DNA from: Actinomadura rudentiformis
GTDB taxonomy: Bacteria; Actinomycetota; Actinomycetes; Streptosporangiales; Streptosporangiaceae
DNA length: 64,000 nucleotides
Direction of reading: 5' to 3'
NCBI RefSeq assembly: GCF_008923185.1
Contig: NZ_WBMT01000016.1
Span: forward strand, 234,694-298,693
Shown here piece after piece: positions 1 through 8,848 of this stretch. Under the pieces are notes generated by a model. The model searched no databases, was not told the DNA's origin, and worked only from the letters and a program-made list of their open reading frames with translations. A program made the translations under genes and the position numbers. How positions within the stretch are numbered: position 1 is the first letter of the stretch; every line of letters begins with the position of its first letter.

Positions 1-105
1 GCCGAGCTCAAGACCTATGCCGGCGCTCCCCACGGCATCGCCGACACCCACAAACAGCAATTGAACGAGGACCTGCTCGCGTTCCTGAACACTTACAAGA
101 GCTGA
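1..105 (+). CDS. alpha/beta hydrolase, C-terminal end (partial)
   Basis: The window opens inside a gene; the last 34 codons are visible, ending in TGA. The tail contains PHGIADTHKQQLNEDLLAFL, which matches the C-terminus of non-heme chloroperoxidase/arylesterase-type alpha/beta hydrolases. In that family the His of the PHG motif is the catalytic-triad histidine. The nucleophile and acid residues lie outside the window, so the substrate cannot be inferred. Confidence 0.7.
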   Translation, partial: AELKTYAGAPHGIADTHKQQLNEDLLAFLNTYKS

Positions 106-166
106 GCCCGGCTGGGGGCCTGCCCTTCGGCTGAAACGCCCGGCGCCTTCACCGGCCACGACGTCC

Positions 167-474
167 TCACGGCCGTCTTCTCCGCTTTTTGGACGCTTGG
201 CGGGCTCGCGACAGCTTGCACAGCCGCCAGATGAACCGACCGCAATACAGCAGCCATGCCACCCCTTCGATGAAGAACATGAAGGTCGCGGTCGAGTTCA
301 CGATGTTCGCTCTTGGCGGTGAACGTGCCGTGCTCGCACGAACGAGCGATGACGGAAATCGACGGCAGGAGCTCCCGGCCGCTCATGAAGATGATGAAGA
401 TGGCCAGCGCTGGAAAGAGCACGCCCCAAATGAGGACCTCACGCTTACGGTCGCTAAATCGTAGTTCCGTGATC
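167..474 (-). pseudogene. small membrane protein, apparently frameshifted
   Basis: Two minus-strand frames each read like half of one membrane protein. The upstream half (about 474 down to 305) encodes a charged DRKREV segment, a strong hydrophobic helix (VLIWGVLFPALAIFIIFMSG) and then ISVIARSCEHGTFTAKS. In the next frame the text continues as ANIVNSTATFMFFIEG, followed by a second hydrophobic helix and a lysine/arginine-rich tail, ending at TGA 167-169. The switch falls near 299-307. No convincing start codon is in frame with the first half, so the 5' end may also be damaged. A sequencing error is the alternative to a real pseudogene. The rest of 106-670 shows no other gene. Confidence 0.4.
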
Positions 475-670
475 CCACGCCGGCCCCAATCCCTGCCTCC
501 GTCTCCGCAGACGAGACGCGTGTGCGCCCAGCGCCGGTTCCACAGCACGGGACACACGGCCGGACAAGGCTCACTCCCCTGGGGGAGATGGATCACTCTG
601 CGGCGGGAGGCACCTCGCGGGCAAGGGCTTTTGACTTGCTCCCGATGATTCCACCGCTGACGGAGGCGTG

Positions 671-1246
671 ATGCTCCACACCGTTCCCAGGAACGTGACG
701 GCCCTTGCGGGTCGCCTGCACGGACGGCCGGTCGACGGCGTTCCCCGCTGGATCGTGCTGGCCGCCTATGCCACCACCCTGGCCGCCGTGCCCTCCGCCA
801 TCTGGCGGATCGCGCTCGGTCTCGGTGCCCCGCTGGGCCCGCCGATCACCGGTGAGGGCGACCCTGATGGAGACCTTCCCTCCTGGGTCCCAGGGTGGGC
901 CTACCTGGTCGTCCTGAGCGTCGTCACCGAGGCGCTGGCGTTCCTGACCGTCGGCCTGGTCAGGAGTTGGGGCGAGGTGTTCCCCCGCTGGATCCCGTTC
1001 ATCGGCGGTCGCAGGGTGCCGACTCCGGCCGCCGTGATTCCTGCGGCTCTCGGCGCGGCCGTCCTGATGGTGTCCACCCTGTCGTGGCTGCCTTCGTTCA
1101 ACGACTTCATCGGACCCGACGGGGCCGTCGTGCACCTGAGCGGCTGGAAACTGGTCGTCTTCGTGCTGTCCTACGGGCCGCTGTTCGCCTGGGGGCCACT
1201 GCTGGCGATCGTCACCGTGGCCTACTGGCTGCGGCGTTCGCGCTGA
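671..1246 (+). CDS. multi-pass membrane protein of unknown function
   Basis: A 191-residue protein with about four hydrophobic segments: near residues 25-50, 75-100, 120-140 and 160-185. It ends in a short arginine-rich cytoplasmic tail (YWLRRSR). The ATG at 671 is preferred over the overlapping GTG at 668 because GGAGG at 662-666 is better spaced for it. No catalytic motif was recognised. The 3' end overlaps the convergent thioesterase gene by 25 bases. The protein resembles uncharacterised actinobacterial integral membrane proteins; no function is proposed. Confidence 0.7.
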   Translation: MLHTVPRNVTALAGRLHGRPVDGVPRWIVLAAYATTLAAVPSAIWRIALGLGAPLGPPITGEGDPDGDLPSWVPGWAYLVVLSVVTEALAFLTVGLVRSWGEVFPRWIPFIGGRRVPTPAAVIPAALGAAVLMVSTLSWLPSFNDFIGPDGAVVHLSGWKLVVFVLSYGPLFAWGPLLAIVTVAYWLRRSR

Positions 1247-1659
1247 GGAACGTGGCGCAGGACCGTGCGCAGCCGCTCGGGAAGCGCCACGCCCTCACCA
1301 TCTCGAACCGCCACGTACGTCGCATGACCGGTCACGATCGCCGTGTCGTCGCGACGGACGTCAAAGGTCATCGACAGGGAGGTGCGGCCGACGGCGGAGG
1401 GCCGTGCCTCCACCGCCAGCATGTCGTCAAGGCGGGCGCTACCCCGGTACTGGCAGCCGTTGGCCACGATGACCATGTCGACTCCGTCCTCGCGAAGCCC
1501 CGCGTAACCACCCGCGAAACGGTCGAGCCACTCAAGGAAGGCGTCTTCGAAGTAGGCGTAGTAGCGGATCGCGTGCACCATGGCCTGCGCGTCGCAGTGG
1601 CGGGGCTTGACCCGGATTCTGGCAACGCTGGATGGAATCCCGTCGAGTGCGTGGGTCAT
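1222..1659 (-). CDS. acyl-CoA thioesterase, hotdog (4HBT) family
   Basis: A 145-residue protein with the hotdog 4-hydroxybenzoyl-CoA thioesterase layout. It begins with RVKPRHCDAQAMVHAIRYYAYFEDAFLEWLD, in which the D-x-x-x-M-V-H stretch and the following long helix are typical of YbgC-like enzymes. The usual Asp nucleophile position corresponds to the Asp in HCDAQ. Such enzymes hydrolyse acyl-CoA thioesters in the cytoplasm. The ATG at 1659 is chosen over an upstream in-frame start because GGAAGGGAA precedes it at good spacing. It is a lone gene and the substrate is unknown. Confidence 0.75.
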   Translation of the reverse strand: MTHALDGIPSSVARIRVKPRHCDAQAMVHAIRYYAYFEDAFLEWLDRFAGGYAGLREDGVDMVIVANGCQYRGSARLDDMLAVEARPSAVGRTSLSMTFDVRRDDTAIVTGHATYVAVRDGEGVALPERLRTVLRHVPQRERRSQ

Positions 1660-1773
1660 CGCGGTTCCCTTCCGTTCTTTCTCACTGTCGCGGGCACGCA
1701 ACGGTCTGTCACACTCGATCTACAGCAAGCGGTAGTTTGCCCGCTTGATCCCGGTCACAGACTAGGAGGGCCT

Positions 1774-2256
1774 GTGGACAGAGTGGTCGCGGCGGTGGCG
1801 CTGAGCGGAACGCTGGTGCTGGCGGGGTGCGGGCTGGGCGATGAGGAATCGCCCTCCGCGTCACCGCCTTCCACGTCACCGCCTTCCACGTCGCAGAGCA
1901 AGCCCGCGACCTCGGCGCAGGCCGCGGACGGCACCGATCTCTCCGCCTGCGCCGACGGCCGGTGTGAGGTGCGGGTCGGTGCGTCGGGGCGGATTCCGGT
2001 GCCGCGCAAACTGGGAGTCGACTCGGTGCAGGTGGAAGCGGTCGGTTCCGACGCCATCACCATCGTCGGCCGCTACATAGGGGGCCGGCAGAGCGGCTAC
2101 TGCACGGGCGTCAAGTGCAGCTCGGTAGGCAAGGGGACCAGATTCGAACTCACCCTGGCCCCGGACAGCCTCAGCAGCCAGAACGGTCTGAGCATCACTG
2201 CGGTGGCCATCGACGGCGGGATGGCCGTACTCCGATTCGCCCCGGCGAACCGCTAG
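1774..2256 (+). CDS. putative lipoprotein
   Basis: A 160-residue secreted lipoprotein. The GTG start follows AGGAGGG at 1764-1770. The signal peptide ends in the lipobox LVLAGC, with the lipidated Cys at about residue 19. A low-complexity linker rich in Ser, Pro and Thr (roughly residues 24-50) contains a near-perfect SPPST repeat. The remaining extracytoplasmic domain of about 105 residues has four cysteines (SACADGRCEV and YCTGVKCSS), which probably form two disulfides. No family was recognised. Confidence 0.65.
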   Translation: MDRVVAAVALSGTLVLAGCGLGDEESPSASPPSTSPPSTSQSKPATSAQAADGTDLSACADGRCEVRVGASGRIPVPRKLGVDSVQVEAVGSDAITIVGRYIGGRQSGYCTGVKCSSVGKGTRFELTLAPDSLSSQNGLSITAVAIDGGMAVLRFAPANR

Positions 2257-2395
2257 CGCCGCGTTCATCGGATGGACGGCCGGTGTTGGAGTCGCGGCCA
2301 TCGCCGGACAGCGGGTTGGAACGGTACATTTCGCCCGGCGTGATGATCATCCGGACGAGGGCCGTCCACGATGGCGTCCGCCGGAAGGAGCCGAA

Positions 2396-3520
2396 ATGGT
2401 CACCCCTGGAACGCGGGGACGCCGCAAGGCCGCGATCGTGGCGGCCTCCGCCGTCCTGCTGCCCCTCCTCGCCACCGTGGGATCGGCCCAGGCCGCCCCC
2501 GCCGGGGAGAAGGCCCGCGGGCCGATCGTGATCGGGCACCGGGGCTCGGCGGGCTACCGCCCCGAGCACACCGCCGCCTCGTACGAGCTCGCCGTGCGGA
2601 TGGGCGCCGACTACATCGAGCCCGACCTGGTGCCCACCAAGGACGGCCAGCTGGTGTCGCGGCACGAGAACGAGATCGGCGGCACCACCGACGTCGCGAG
2701 CCGCCCGGAGTTCGCCGCCAGGAAGGCCACCAAGACCATCGACGGCCGGAAGGTGACCGGCTGGTTCACCGAGGACTTCACGCTCGCCGAGCTCAAGACC
2801 CTGCGCGCCGTCGAACGGCTCCCCGCCGTACGGCAGCGCAACACCCTCTACGACGGCCGCTACCAGGTGCTGACCCTCCAGGAGATCATCGACCTGGCCA
2901 AGCGGCTCAGCCGCGAGCACCACCGCCGTGTCGGTGTCTTCCCGGAGACCAAGCACCCCACCTATTTCCGTTCGATCGGGCTGCCGCTGGAACCCGCGCT
3001 CATCGCCACGGTCAAGCGCAACGGCCTGAACCGCCCCGACGGCCGCGTCATCGTGCAGTCGTTCGAGCCGACCAGCCTCCAGACGCTCAACAAGGCGCTG
3101 CGCGTGCCGGTGTGGCAGGCCATCGCCACCTCGGGCGCGCCGTACGACACCGTCGCCGGCGGCAAGGGCCCGACCTACGCCGACATGGTCAAGCCGGCCG
3201 GGCTCAAGCAGATCGCCGGGTACGCCGACTGGATCGGCCCGGACAAGTCGCTGGTGATCGCGCTCAAGCCGGACGGTTCCATGGGAGCACCGACGACGCT
3301 GGTGAAGGACGCGCACGCGGCCCGTCTCAGGATCGGCCCCTACACCTTCCGCAACGAGAACCAGTTCCTGCCCGCCGACTTGCGCAACGGCACCGTTCCC
3401 ACCGACTACGGCAAGGCACTCACCGAGTACGAGCGCTTCCTCGCCGCGGGCGTCGACGCCATTGTCACCGACAACCCGGACACCGCCGTCACAGCCCGTA
3501 CCGAGCACACCAAGGACTGA
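2396..3520 (+). CDS. glpQ: secreted glycerophosphodiester phosphodiesterase
   Basis: A 374-residue protein with an N-terminal Sec signal peptide (RRKAAIVAASAVLLPLLATVG, then SAQAAPA) followed by a GDPD TIM barrel. Family motifs visible are GHRGSAGYRPEHT (catalytic His-Arg and Glu), the metal-binding stretch YIEPDLVPTKDG, and LVSRHENEIGGTTDV as in GlpQ. It is expected to release sn-glycerol-3-phosphate from deacylated phospholipids or teichoic-acid material outside the cell. AAGGAG lies just upstream of the ATG. The gene stands alone; GlpQ-type genes are often under phosphate control, but no PHO box was recognised here. Confidence 0.9.
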   Translation: MVTPGTRGRRKAAIVAASAVLLPLLATVGSAQAAPAGEKARGPIVIGHRGSAGYRPEHTAASYELAVRMGADYIEPDLVPTKDGQLVSRHENEIGGTTDVASRPEFAARKATKTIDGRKVTGWFTEDFTLAELKTLRAVERLPAVRQRNTLYDGRYQVLTLQEIIDLAKRLSREHHRRVGVFPETKHPTYFRSIGLPLEPALIATVKRNGLNRPDGRVIVQSFEPTSLQTLNKALRVPVWQAIATSGAPYDTVAGGKGPTYADMVKPAGLKQIAGYADWIGPDKSLVIALKPDGSMGAPTTLVKDAHAARLRIGPYTFRNENQFLPADLRNGTVPTDYGKALTEYERFLAAGVDAIVTDNPDTAVTARTEHTKD

Positions 3521-3563
3521 CCCACGGCCCGCCGTCACGCGGCGCCCGGGGAAGCCTGCCGTG

Positions 3564-3587
3564 CTGAGCGACGTGCATGTCGCTCAG
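3564..3587. terminator. bidirectional terminator-like hairpin between convergent genes
   Basis: A perfect 9-bp stem, CTGAGCGAC at 3564-3572 and GTCGCTCAG at 3579-3587, closes a 6-base loop. It lies between the 3' ends of glpQ and the small membrane protein on the other strand and overlaps the latter's stop codon. There is no T-tract, which is common in high-GC actinomycetes. Confidence 0.5.
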
Positions 3588-3826
3588 AACGGCATCTTCC
3601 AGCGGGTGCCGCGTCCGGCCTGGGCGCTGCGGTTGGCCGCACGGCTCGACGAGTGGAACGGCTTGGAGAGCCAGCGGCCGAGCGCGCCCGGCGCCTTGCC
3701 TGCGGCCCGTCCGCCCGTTCCGAGAGCGCGGTTGGTCCCGCGCTGCGGACCGTGCGACAACCTCGGCACCAGGAAGCCAAGGATCAGCAACAGGACACAG
3801 ACTCCGACGATCGCCGCCACGACCAT
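3584..3826 (-). CDS. small single-pass membrane protein (DUF6411-like)
   Basis: An 80-residue protein: one N-terminal transmembrane helix (MVVAAIVGVCVLLLILGFLV), then a basic, Gly/Arg/Ser-rich tail that ends in MPF. Layout and ending resemble a conserved family of tiny actinobacterial proteins that I recall as DUF6411. A longer reading frame extends upstream, but the ATG at 3826 places the start directly before the hydrophobic helix with a purine-rich stretch upstream. The function is unknown. Confidence 0.65.
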   Translation of the reverse strand: MVVAAIVGVCVLLLILGFLVPRLSHGPQRGTNRALGTGGRAAGKAPGALGRWLSKPFHSSSRAANRSAQAGRGTRWKMPF

Positions 3827-3913
3827 GAGTACCTCGCCTTCCTCGGGGTTGGGCCTCGATCCGATGTCCCCGAGGAGGCAGGGGCAAAACACCCGCTTGG
3901 CCGGCGGGGTCCG

Positions 3914-4954
<1,041 letters not shown>

Positions 4955-5014
4955 GGGAAACCTCCAGGTCCGGGGACGTTGACGTAGGTCACATCGCGCA
5001 CTTACATTACGCCT

Positions 5015-5059
5015 ACTTAACGAACGATCGATAGAGGAAACGTCACTTAACGAACGATC
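5015..5059 (+). promoter_or_regulatory. two direct repeats, candidate TetR operators
   Basis: The 15-base sequence ACTTAACGAACGATC occurs at 5015-5029 and again at 5045-5059, exactly 30 bases apart (about three helical turns). They lie in the divergent region between the LLM oxidoreductase and livF. The core CGAACGATCG of the first copy appears in the opposite orientation (CGATCGTTCG) upstream of the acyl-CoA dehydrogenase at 10861. The likely ligand is the TetR protein encoded at 10134; this assignment is inference. Confidence 0.6.
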
Positions 5060-5090
5060 TGTAAGTAGCTCGGCACGGCAGGGAGGCCGG

Positions 5091-5906
5091 ATGCTCGATA
5101 TCGAAGGGCTCGTCGTCCGCTACGGCGGACGCGAGCCGGTACTCCATGGAGTGAGCCTCGAGGTCACCGAGGCAGGTGTGGTGGCGCTGCTCGGCGCCAA
5201 CGGCGCGGGCAAGACCTCCCTCATGCGGGCCGTCTCGGGCACGTTGCCGCTGCACGGGGGGTCGGTCGCCGCAGGGTCGATCCGGTTCCTCGGCAAGGAC
5301 ATCGCCGGCAAGGACCCGGCGGCCGTCGTGGCCGGCGGGCTGGTGCAGACCCCCGAGGGACGGCATGTGTTCGGCGCGCTCACCGTCGACGAGAACCTCG
5401 ACGCGGGCGCCATCACCGTCCGGTCCCGCGAAGCGAAGGAACGCACGCGCCGCCAGATGTTCGAGCTGTTCCCCCGGCTGGCCGAGCGGCGCCGCCAGCG
5501 CGCGGGCACGCTGTCCGGCGGCGAGCAGCAGATGCTGGCCATCGCCCGCGCGCTGATGTCCCAGCCGAAGCTGCTGCTGCTCGACGAGCCCTCGCTCGGC
5601 CTGGCGCCGCTGCTGGTGAAGCAGATCGGCGAGACGGTACGCGAGATCAGCCGCGACGGGGTCCCCGTGCTGCTGGTGGAGCAGAACGCGGCGATGGCGC
5701 TGTCGGTCGCCCACCGGGCGTACGTCCTGGAGCTGGGCCGCGTCGTGCTGAGCGGGCCGGCCGGCGAACTGTCCCACAGCGACGAGGTCCGCCGGCTCTA
5801 CCTGGGAGAGGACCCGGCCGGCGACGAGGCCGGGACCCCGGACGGGAAACCCCGGGGCGTCCGCGGAGACCTGGCCACGCGCCGCCTGGCCCGGTGGGCG
5901 GGATGA
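5091..5906 (+). CDS. livF: branched-chain amino acid-type ABC transporter ATPase
   Basis: A 271-residue LivF-type ATPase. The Walker A motif is GANGAGKTS, the signature is LSGGEQQM, Walker B is LLLLDEPSLGLAP, and the switch His of normal LivF/LivG proteins is replaced by the VEQN form usual for LivF. The protein has an extra C-terminal tail of about 35 residues beyond the usual end. It begins an operon livF-G-H-M-K, whose HAAT-type importers take up amino acids and also aromatic, dicarboxylic or other carboxylic acids. GGGAGG precedes the ATG. The downstream CoA enzymes suggest that the cargo is a carboxylate to be degraded. Confidence 0.92.
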   Translation: MLDIEGLVVRYGGREPVLHGVSLEVTEAGVVALLGANGAGKTSLMRAVSGTLPLHGGSVAAGSIRFLGKDIAGKDPAAVVAGGLVQTPEGRHVFGALTVDENLDAGAITVRSREAKERTRRQMFELFPRLAERRRQRAGTLSGGEQQMLAIARALMSQPKLLLLDEPSLGLAPLLVKQIGETVREISRDGVPVLLVEQNAAMALSVAHRAYVLELGRVVLSGPAGELSHSDEVRRLYLGEDPAGDEAGTPDGKPRGVRGDLATRRLARWAG

Positions 5907-6760
5907 GCGCGCCACGCCTGGCCGTGGACGAGGTGACCTTGGCGTTCAGCGGCCTGCTCGCGCTGGACAAGGTGGCGTTCACCGTCGAGCCGGGCTCGAT
6001 CCACGCGGTCATCGGCCCCAACGGAGCCGGGAAGTCGTCGCTGCTCAATGTCCTGTGCGGCATCTATCCCGTGACCGGCGGGCGCATCCTGGTGGACGAG
6101 CAGGAGGTGACGCGGCTGCGGCCGGACCGGGTCGCGGCGCTGGGAGTCGGCAGGACCTTCCAGAACATCGTCGTCTCGCCGCGGGAGTCCGTGCTGGACA
6201 ACCTGATGGTCGGGCGGCACGGGCTGACCCGCGCCGGCCTGGTCTCGACCGCGTTGTGGCTCGGCCGCCGTGAACAGCGCCGCCACGAGGCGCGGGTGCG
6301 GGAGATCGCCGAGTTCGTCGGGCTGTCGGACAAGCTGGACAGCACCGCCGGGCGGCTGCCGTTCGGCGACCTCAAACGGCTGGAGTTCGCCAGGGCGCTG
6401 TGCCTGGAGCCGCGCCTGCTCATCCTGGACGAGCCGGTCGCGGGCCTGAACGCCACGGAGAGCTGGGAGCTGGGGCAGCTCGTCCTCGCGGCGCGCGCGT
6501 CACTCGACCTCACCGTGGTCTTCGTCGAGCACGACATGGGCGTGGTCATGTCGATCGCCGACCGCATCACGGTGCTCGACTTCGGCCGCGTCGTCGCCGA
6601 AGGCACACCCGCCGAAGTGCGCAGCGACCCGACGGTGGTCAGCGCCTACCTCGGTGCGCCCGACGAGCCCGATCCCGACGAGTCCGATCCCGACGAGCCC
6701 GATCCCGACGACTCCCTGACCGCCGAGACCGAACCTCGGGCAGAGAGGACCTCACCATGA
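5903..6760 (+). CDS. livG: branched-chain amino acid-type ABC transporter ATPase
   Basis: A 285-residue LivG-type ATPase. It has Walker A GPNGAGKSS, a LivG-like loop VGRTFQNI, Walker B LLILDEPVAGLN and a terminal switch VFVEHDM. The signature motif reads LPFGDLKRLEFA, a LivG-style variant of LSGG. The ATG at 5903 overlaps the livF stop (ATGA), indicating translational coupling. The C-terminus carries an unusual acidic repeat built from D-E-P/S-D-P units (see the separate repeat entry), which is not part of the ATPase core. Confidence 0.92.
   Translation: MSAPRLAVDEVTLAFSGLLALDKVAFTVEPGSIHAVIGPNGAGKSSLLNVLCGIYPVTGGRILVDEQEVTRLRPDRVAALGVGRTFQNIVVSPRESVLDNLMVGRHGLTRAGLVSTALWLGRREQRRHEARVREIAEFVGLSDKLDSTAGRLPFGDLKRLEFARALCLEPRLLILDEPVAGLNATESWELGQLVLAARASLDLTVVFVEHDMGVVMSIADRITVLDFGRVVAEGTPAEVRSDPTVVSAYLGAPDEPDPDESDPDEPDPDDSLTAETEPRAERTSP
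6662..6715 (+). repeat. 15-bp tandem repeat encoding an acidic DEPDP tail
   Basis: Three consecutive 15-base units (6662-6676, 6677-6691, 6692-6706) plus a partial fourth encode Asp-Glu-Pro/Ser-Asp-Pro repeats at the C-terminus of LivG. Units one and three are identical and unit two has one C-to-T change. The array is in frame, so copy-number change would only lengthen or shorten the tail. Confidence 0.85.
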
Positions 6761-7647
6761 CCCGCCTGCTGGAACTGCTCGTCAACGGTGTGTCCCTGGG
6801 CTTGCTGTACGCGCTCATCACGCTGGGGTTCGTCATCGTCTTCAAGGCCACCCGGACGGTCAACTTCGCGCACGCGTCGTTCCTGCTGCTCGGTGTCTAT
6901 GTGGTCGCCTCGACCCAGCCGCGGATCGGGTTCGCCGCGGCGGCGCTGCTCGGGCTCGCCGTCGCGGGCGCGCTCGGTCTGGCGACCGAGCGGCTGCTGA
7001 CGAGCCGCATCGAGATGCACAACCACCACGCGATGGCGATCGCCACCATCGGGTTGAACGTCGTGCTGACCGCCGAGCTGACGCGGCGGCTGGAGGAACG
7101 GGTGCTCCCGCTGGGCGCGCCGTGGGACGGCCACGTGGTCGACATCGGCCCGCTGACCCTCCCGCTCACCGTCGTCATCACCGTGGTGGCGGTACCGCTG
7201 CTGATCGGCGGCCTCACCGCGCTGCTCACGCTGACCGGCTGGGGGCTGGCGATGCGAGCGTCCATCGCCGACGCCGAGGGCGCGGCGCTGGTGGGCATCC
7301 GCCTTCGCCGGGTGTCGGCCACCGCGTGGGTGATGGCCGGGCTGCTGGCCACCACCGCCGGCATCGGCCTGGCCTCGTTCCCCAGTCCCGGTGTCAGTGT
7401 GAGCCTGGAGGCCGTCGCGATCACCGCGTTCCCGGCCGCCATCATCGGCGGGTTCGACTCGCTCGGCGGGGCCATCGCGGGCGGGCTCATCGTCGGGGTC
7501 GTCCAGGTCATGGTGTCCGGTCACCAGGACTCGCTCGACTTCCTCGGGCTCGGCGTCGGTGACGTCGTGGCCTACCTCGTGATGATCATCGTCCTGCTGT
7601 GGCGACCGTCCGGACTGTTCGGGTCGAAGGAGTTCAGCCGTGTCTGA
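6757..7647 (+). CDS. livH: branched-chain amino acid-type ABC transporter permease
   Basis: A 296-residue permease with about eight hydrophobic segments. Its family landmarks are ALITLGFVIVFKATRTVNFAHAS near the N-terminus and the cytoplasmic coupling loop GLAMRASIADAEGAALVGI. The ending GGFDSLGGAIAGGLIVGVVQ is typical of LivH. The ATG at 6757 overlaps the livG stop. It pairs with LivM to form the membrane channel. Confidence 0.92.
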   Translation: MTRLLELLVNGVSLGLLYALITLGFVIVFKATRTVNFAHASFLLLGVYVVASTQPRIGFAAAALLGLAVAGALGLATERLLTSRIEMHNHHAMAIATIGLNVVLTAELTRRLEERVLPLGAPWDGHVVDIGPLTLPLTVVITVVAVPLLIGGLTALLTLTGWGLAMRASIADAEGAALVGIRLRRVSATAWVMAGLLATTAGIGLASFPSPGVSVSLEAVAITAFPAAIIGGFDSLGGAIAGGLIVGVVQVMVSGHQDSLDFLGLGVGDVVAYLVMIIVLLWRPSGLFGSKEFSRV

Positions 7648-8785
7648 CGACACCATCGCACCTCCCCGCTCCACCGCCGCCGAGGCGCCGCCGCCGTCGG
7701 GTGCGCCGGCCACCGCGCCCTCCTCTGCCCGGTCGCGCCGGGTGCTGGGCGCAGCCGCCATGGTCGCCGCGCTCGCCGTCCCGCTGGTGCTGCCGTTCTA
7801 CGTGGACGCGTTCTGGCTGCGCATCGGCCTGTTCGCCATGGCCGCGGCCGTCGGGGCGCTCGGCCTGACCATCCTGTTCGGCGCGGCCGGGCAGCTGTCA
7901 CTCGGCCACGCGTTCTTCGTCGCGGTCGGCACGTACGGGTACGGGTTCCTCGCCGGCGACGACCACGGTCAGGTGAAGGGCCTGGGTCTGCCCCCGCTCC
8001 TGGCGGCCGTGCTCGCGATCCTGTTCGCCGGGTTGTGCGGCCTGCTGTTCAGCCCGGTCGCCAGCAGGCTGCGCGGCATCTATCTCGGGATCGCCTCGCT
8101 CGGCCTGGTCTTCCTCGGCCACCATCTGCTGCTCAACCTGCCGGCGGTCACCGGAGGCTACGACGGGCGCTCGGTCGAGCCGTTCGCGCTGGGCGGGTTC
8201 ACCTTCTCCGACGTCTCGGACCGCCTTGTGCTCGGCATTCCGTTCGGGGCGGTGGAGAGCCTTTGGTACCTCTTCTTGGCGGTCACCGTGGTGGCGACGC
8301 TGGTCGCGCGCAACGTGCTGCGGGGCCGGCCCGGCAGGGCGTTCCGCCTCATGCGCGACAGCGAGGTGGGCGCCGCCGCGATGGGCGTACGCGTCCAGCG
8401 CGCCAAGGCGGGCGCGTTCGTCCTGTCCTCCATGTACGCCGGCACCGCGGGCGTGCTGACCGCGCTGGCCTTCCAGCGCGCCGTTCCCGACTACTTCGAC
8501 CTGCAGCTGTCCATCGACTTCCTCGCCATGATCATCCTGGGTGGGCTCGGCTCGACGTCGGGCGCGCTCGTCGGCGCGACGTTCGTGATCGCGCTGCCGA
8601 TCGTGCTGTCCCGGTACGCGGACGTGCTGCCGCTCGTCGTGGCGCCCGGGCAGGAAGGGATCCAGGCCTCGTTCGCCGCGACGTTCGTGTACGGCGTGCT
8701 CGTCGTGATCGTCATGCTGACCCAGCCCGGCGGGCTCCGCGCGATGGTGCACTCCCTCCGGGACCGCCGCTCCACCGCCCACTGA
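7640..8785 (+). CDS. livM: branched-chain amino acid-type ABC transporter permease
   Basis: A 381-residue permease. The first 40 residues are an Ala/Pro/Ser-rich cytoplasmic extension, followed by about ten hydrophobic segments. Family landmarks are LFGAAGQLSLGHAFFVAVG and the coupling loop GRAFRLMRDSEVGAAAMGV, with IILGGLGSTSGALVGA near the end. The GTG start at 7640 follows AAGGAG and overlaps the livH stop by eight bases. It is the second channel subunit of the importer. Confidence 0.92.
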   Translation: MSDDTIAPPRSTAAEAPPPSGAPATAPSSARSRRVLGAAAMVAALAVPLVLPFYVDAFWLRIGLFAMAAAVGALGLTILFGAAGQLSLGHAFFVAVGTYGYGFLAGDDHGQVKGLGLPPLLAAVLAILFAGLCGLLFSPVASRLRGIYLGIASLGLVFLGHHLLLNLPAVTGGYDGRSVEPFALGGFTFSDVSDRLVLGIPFGAVESLWYLFLAVTVVATLVARNVLRGRPGRAFRLMRDSEVGAAAMGVRVQRAKAGAFVLSSMYAGTAGVLTALAFQRAVPDYFDLQLSIDFLAMIILGGLGSTSGALVGATFVIALPIVLSRYADVLPLVVAPGQEGIQASFAATFVYGVLVVIVMLTQPGGLRAMVHSLRDRRSTAH

Positions 8786-8848
8786 CACGGCCCCGAACCA
8801 CCCCGTCAACCCCTGAACCACCCCCTCCGTTCACCTGGAGAAAATCAC

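Noticed and set aside
93..596. A 167-codon minus-strand frame read as one protein
   Set aside because: Only its middle makes sense; the C-terminal third continues better in another frame. It is described as a frameshifted remnant.
2195..3538. Long minus-strand frame opposite the glycerophosphodiesterase
   Set aside because: Shadow frame produced by high GC third positions; the plus-strand gene has a signal peptide and catalytic motifs.
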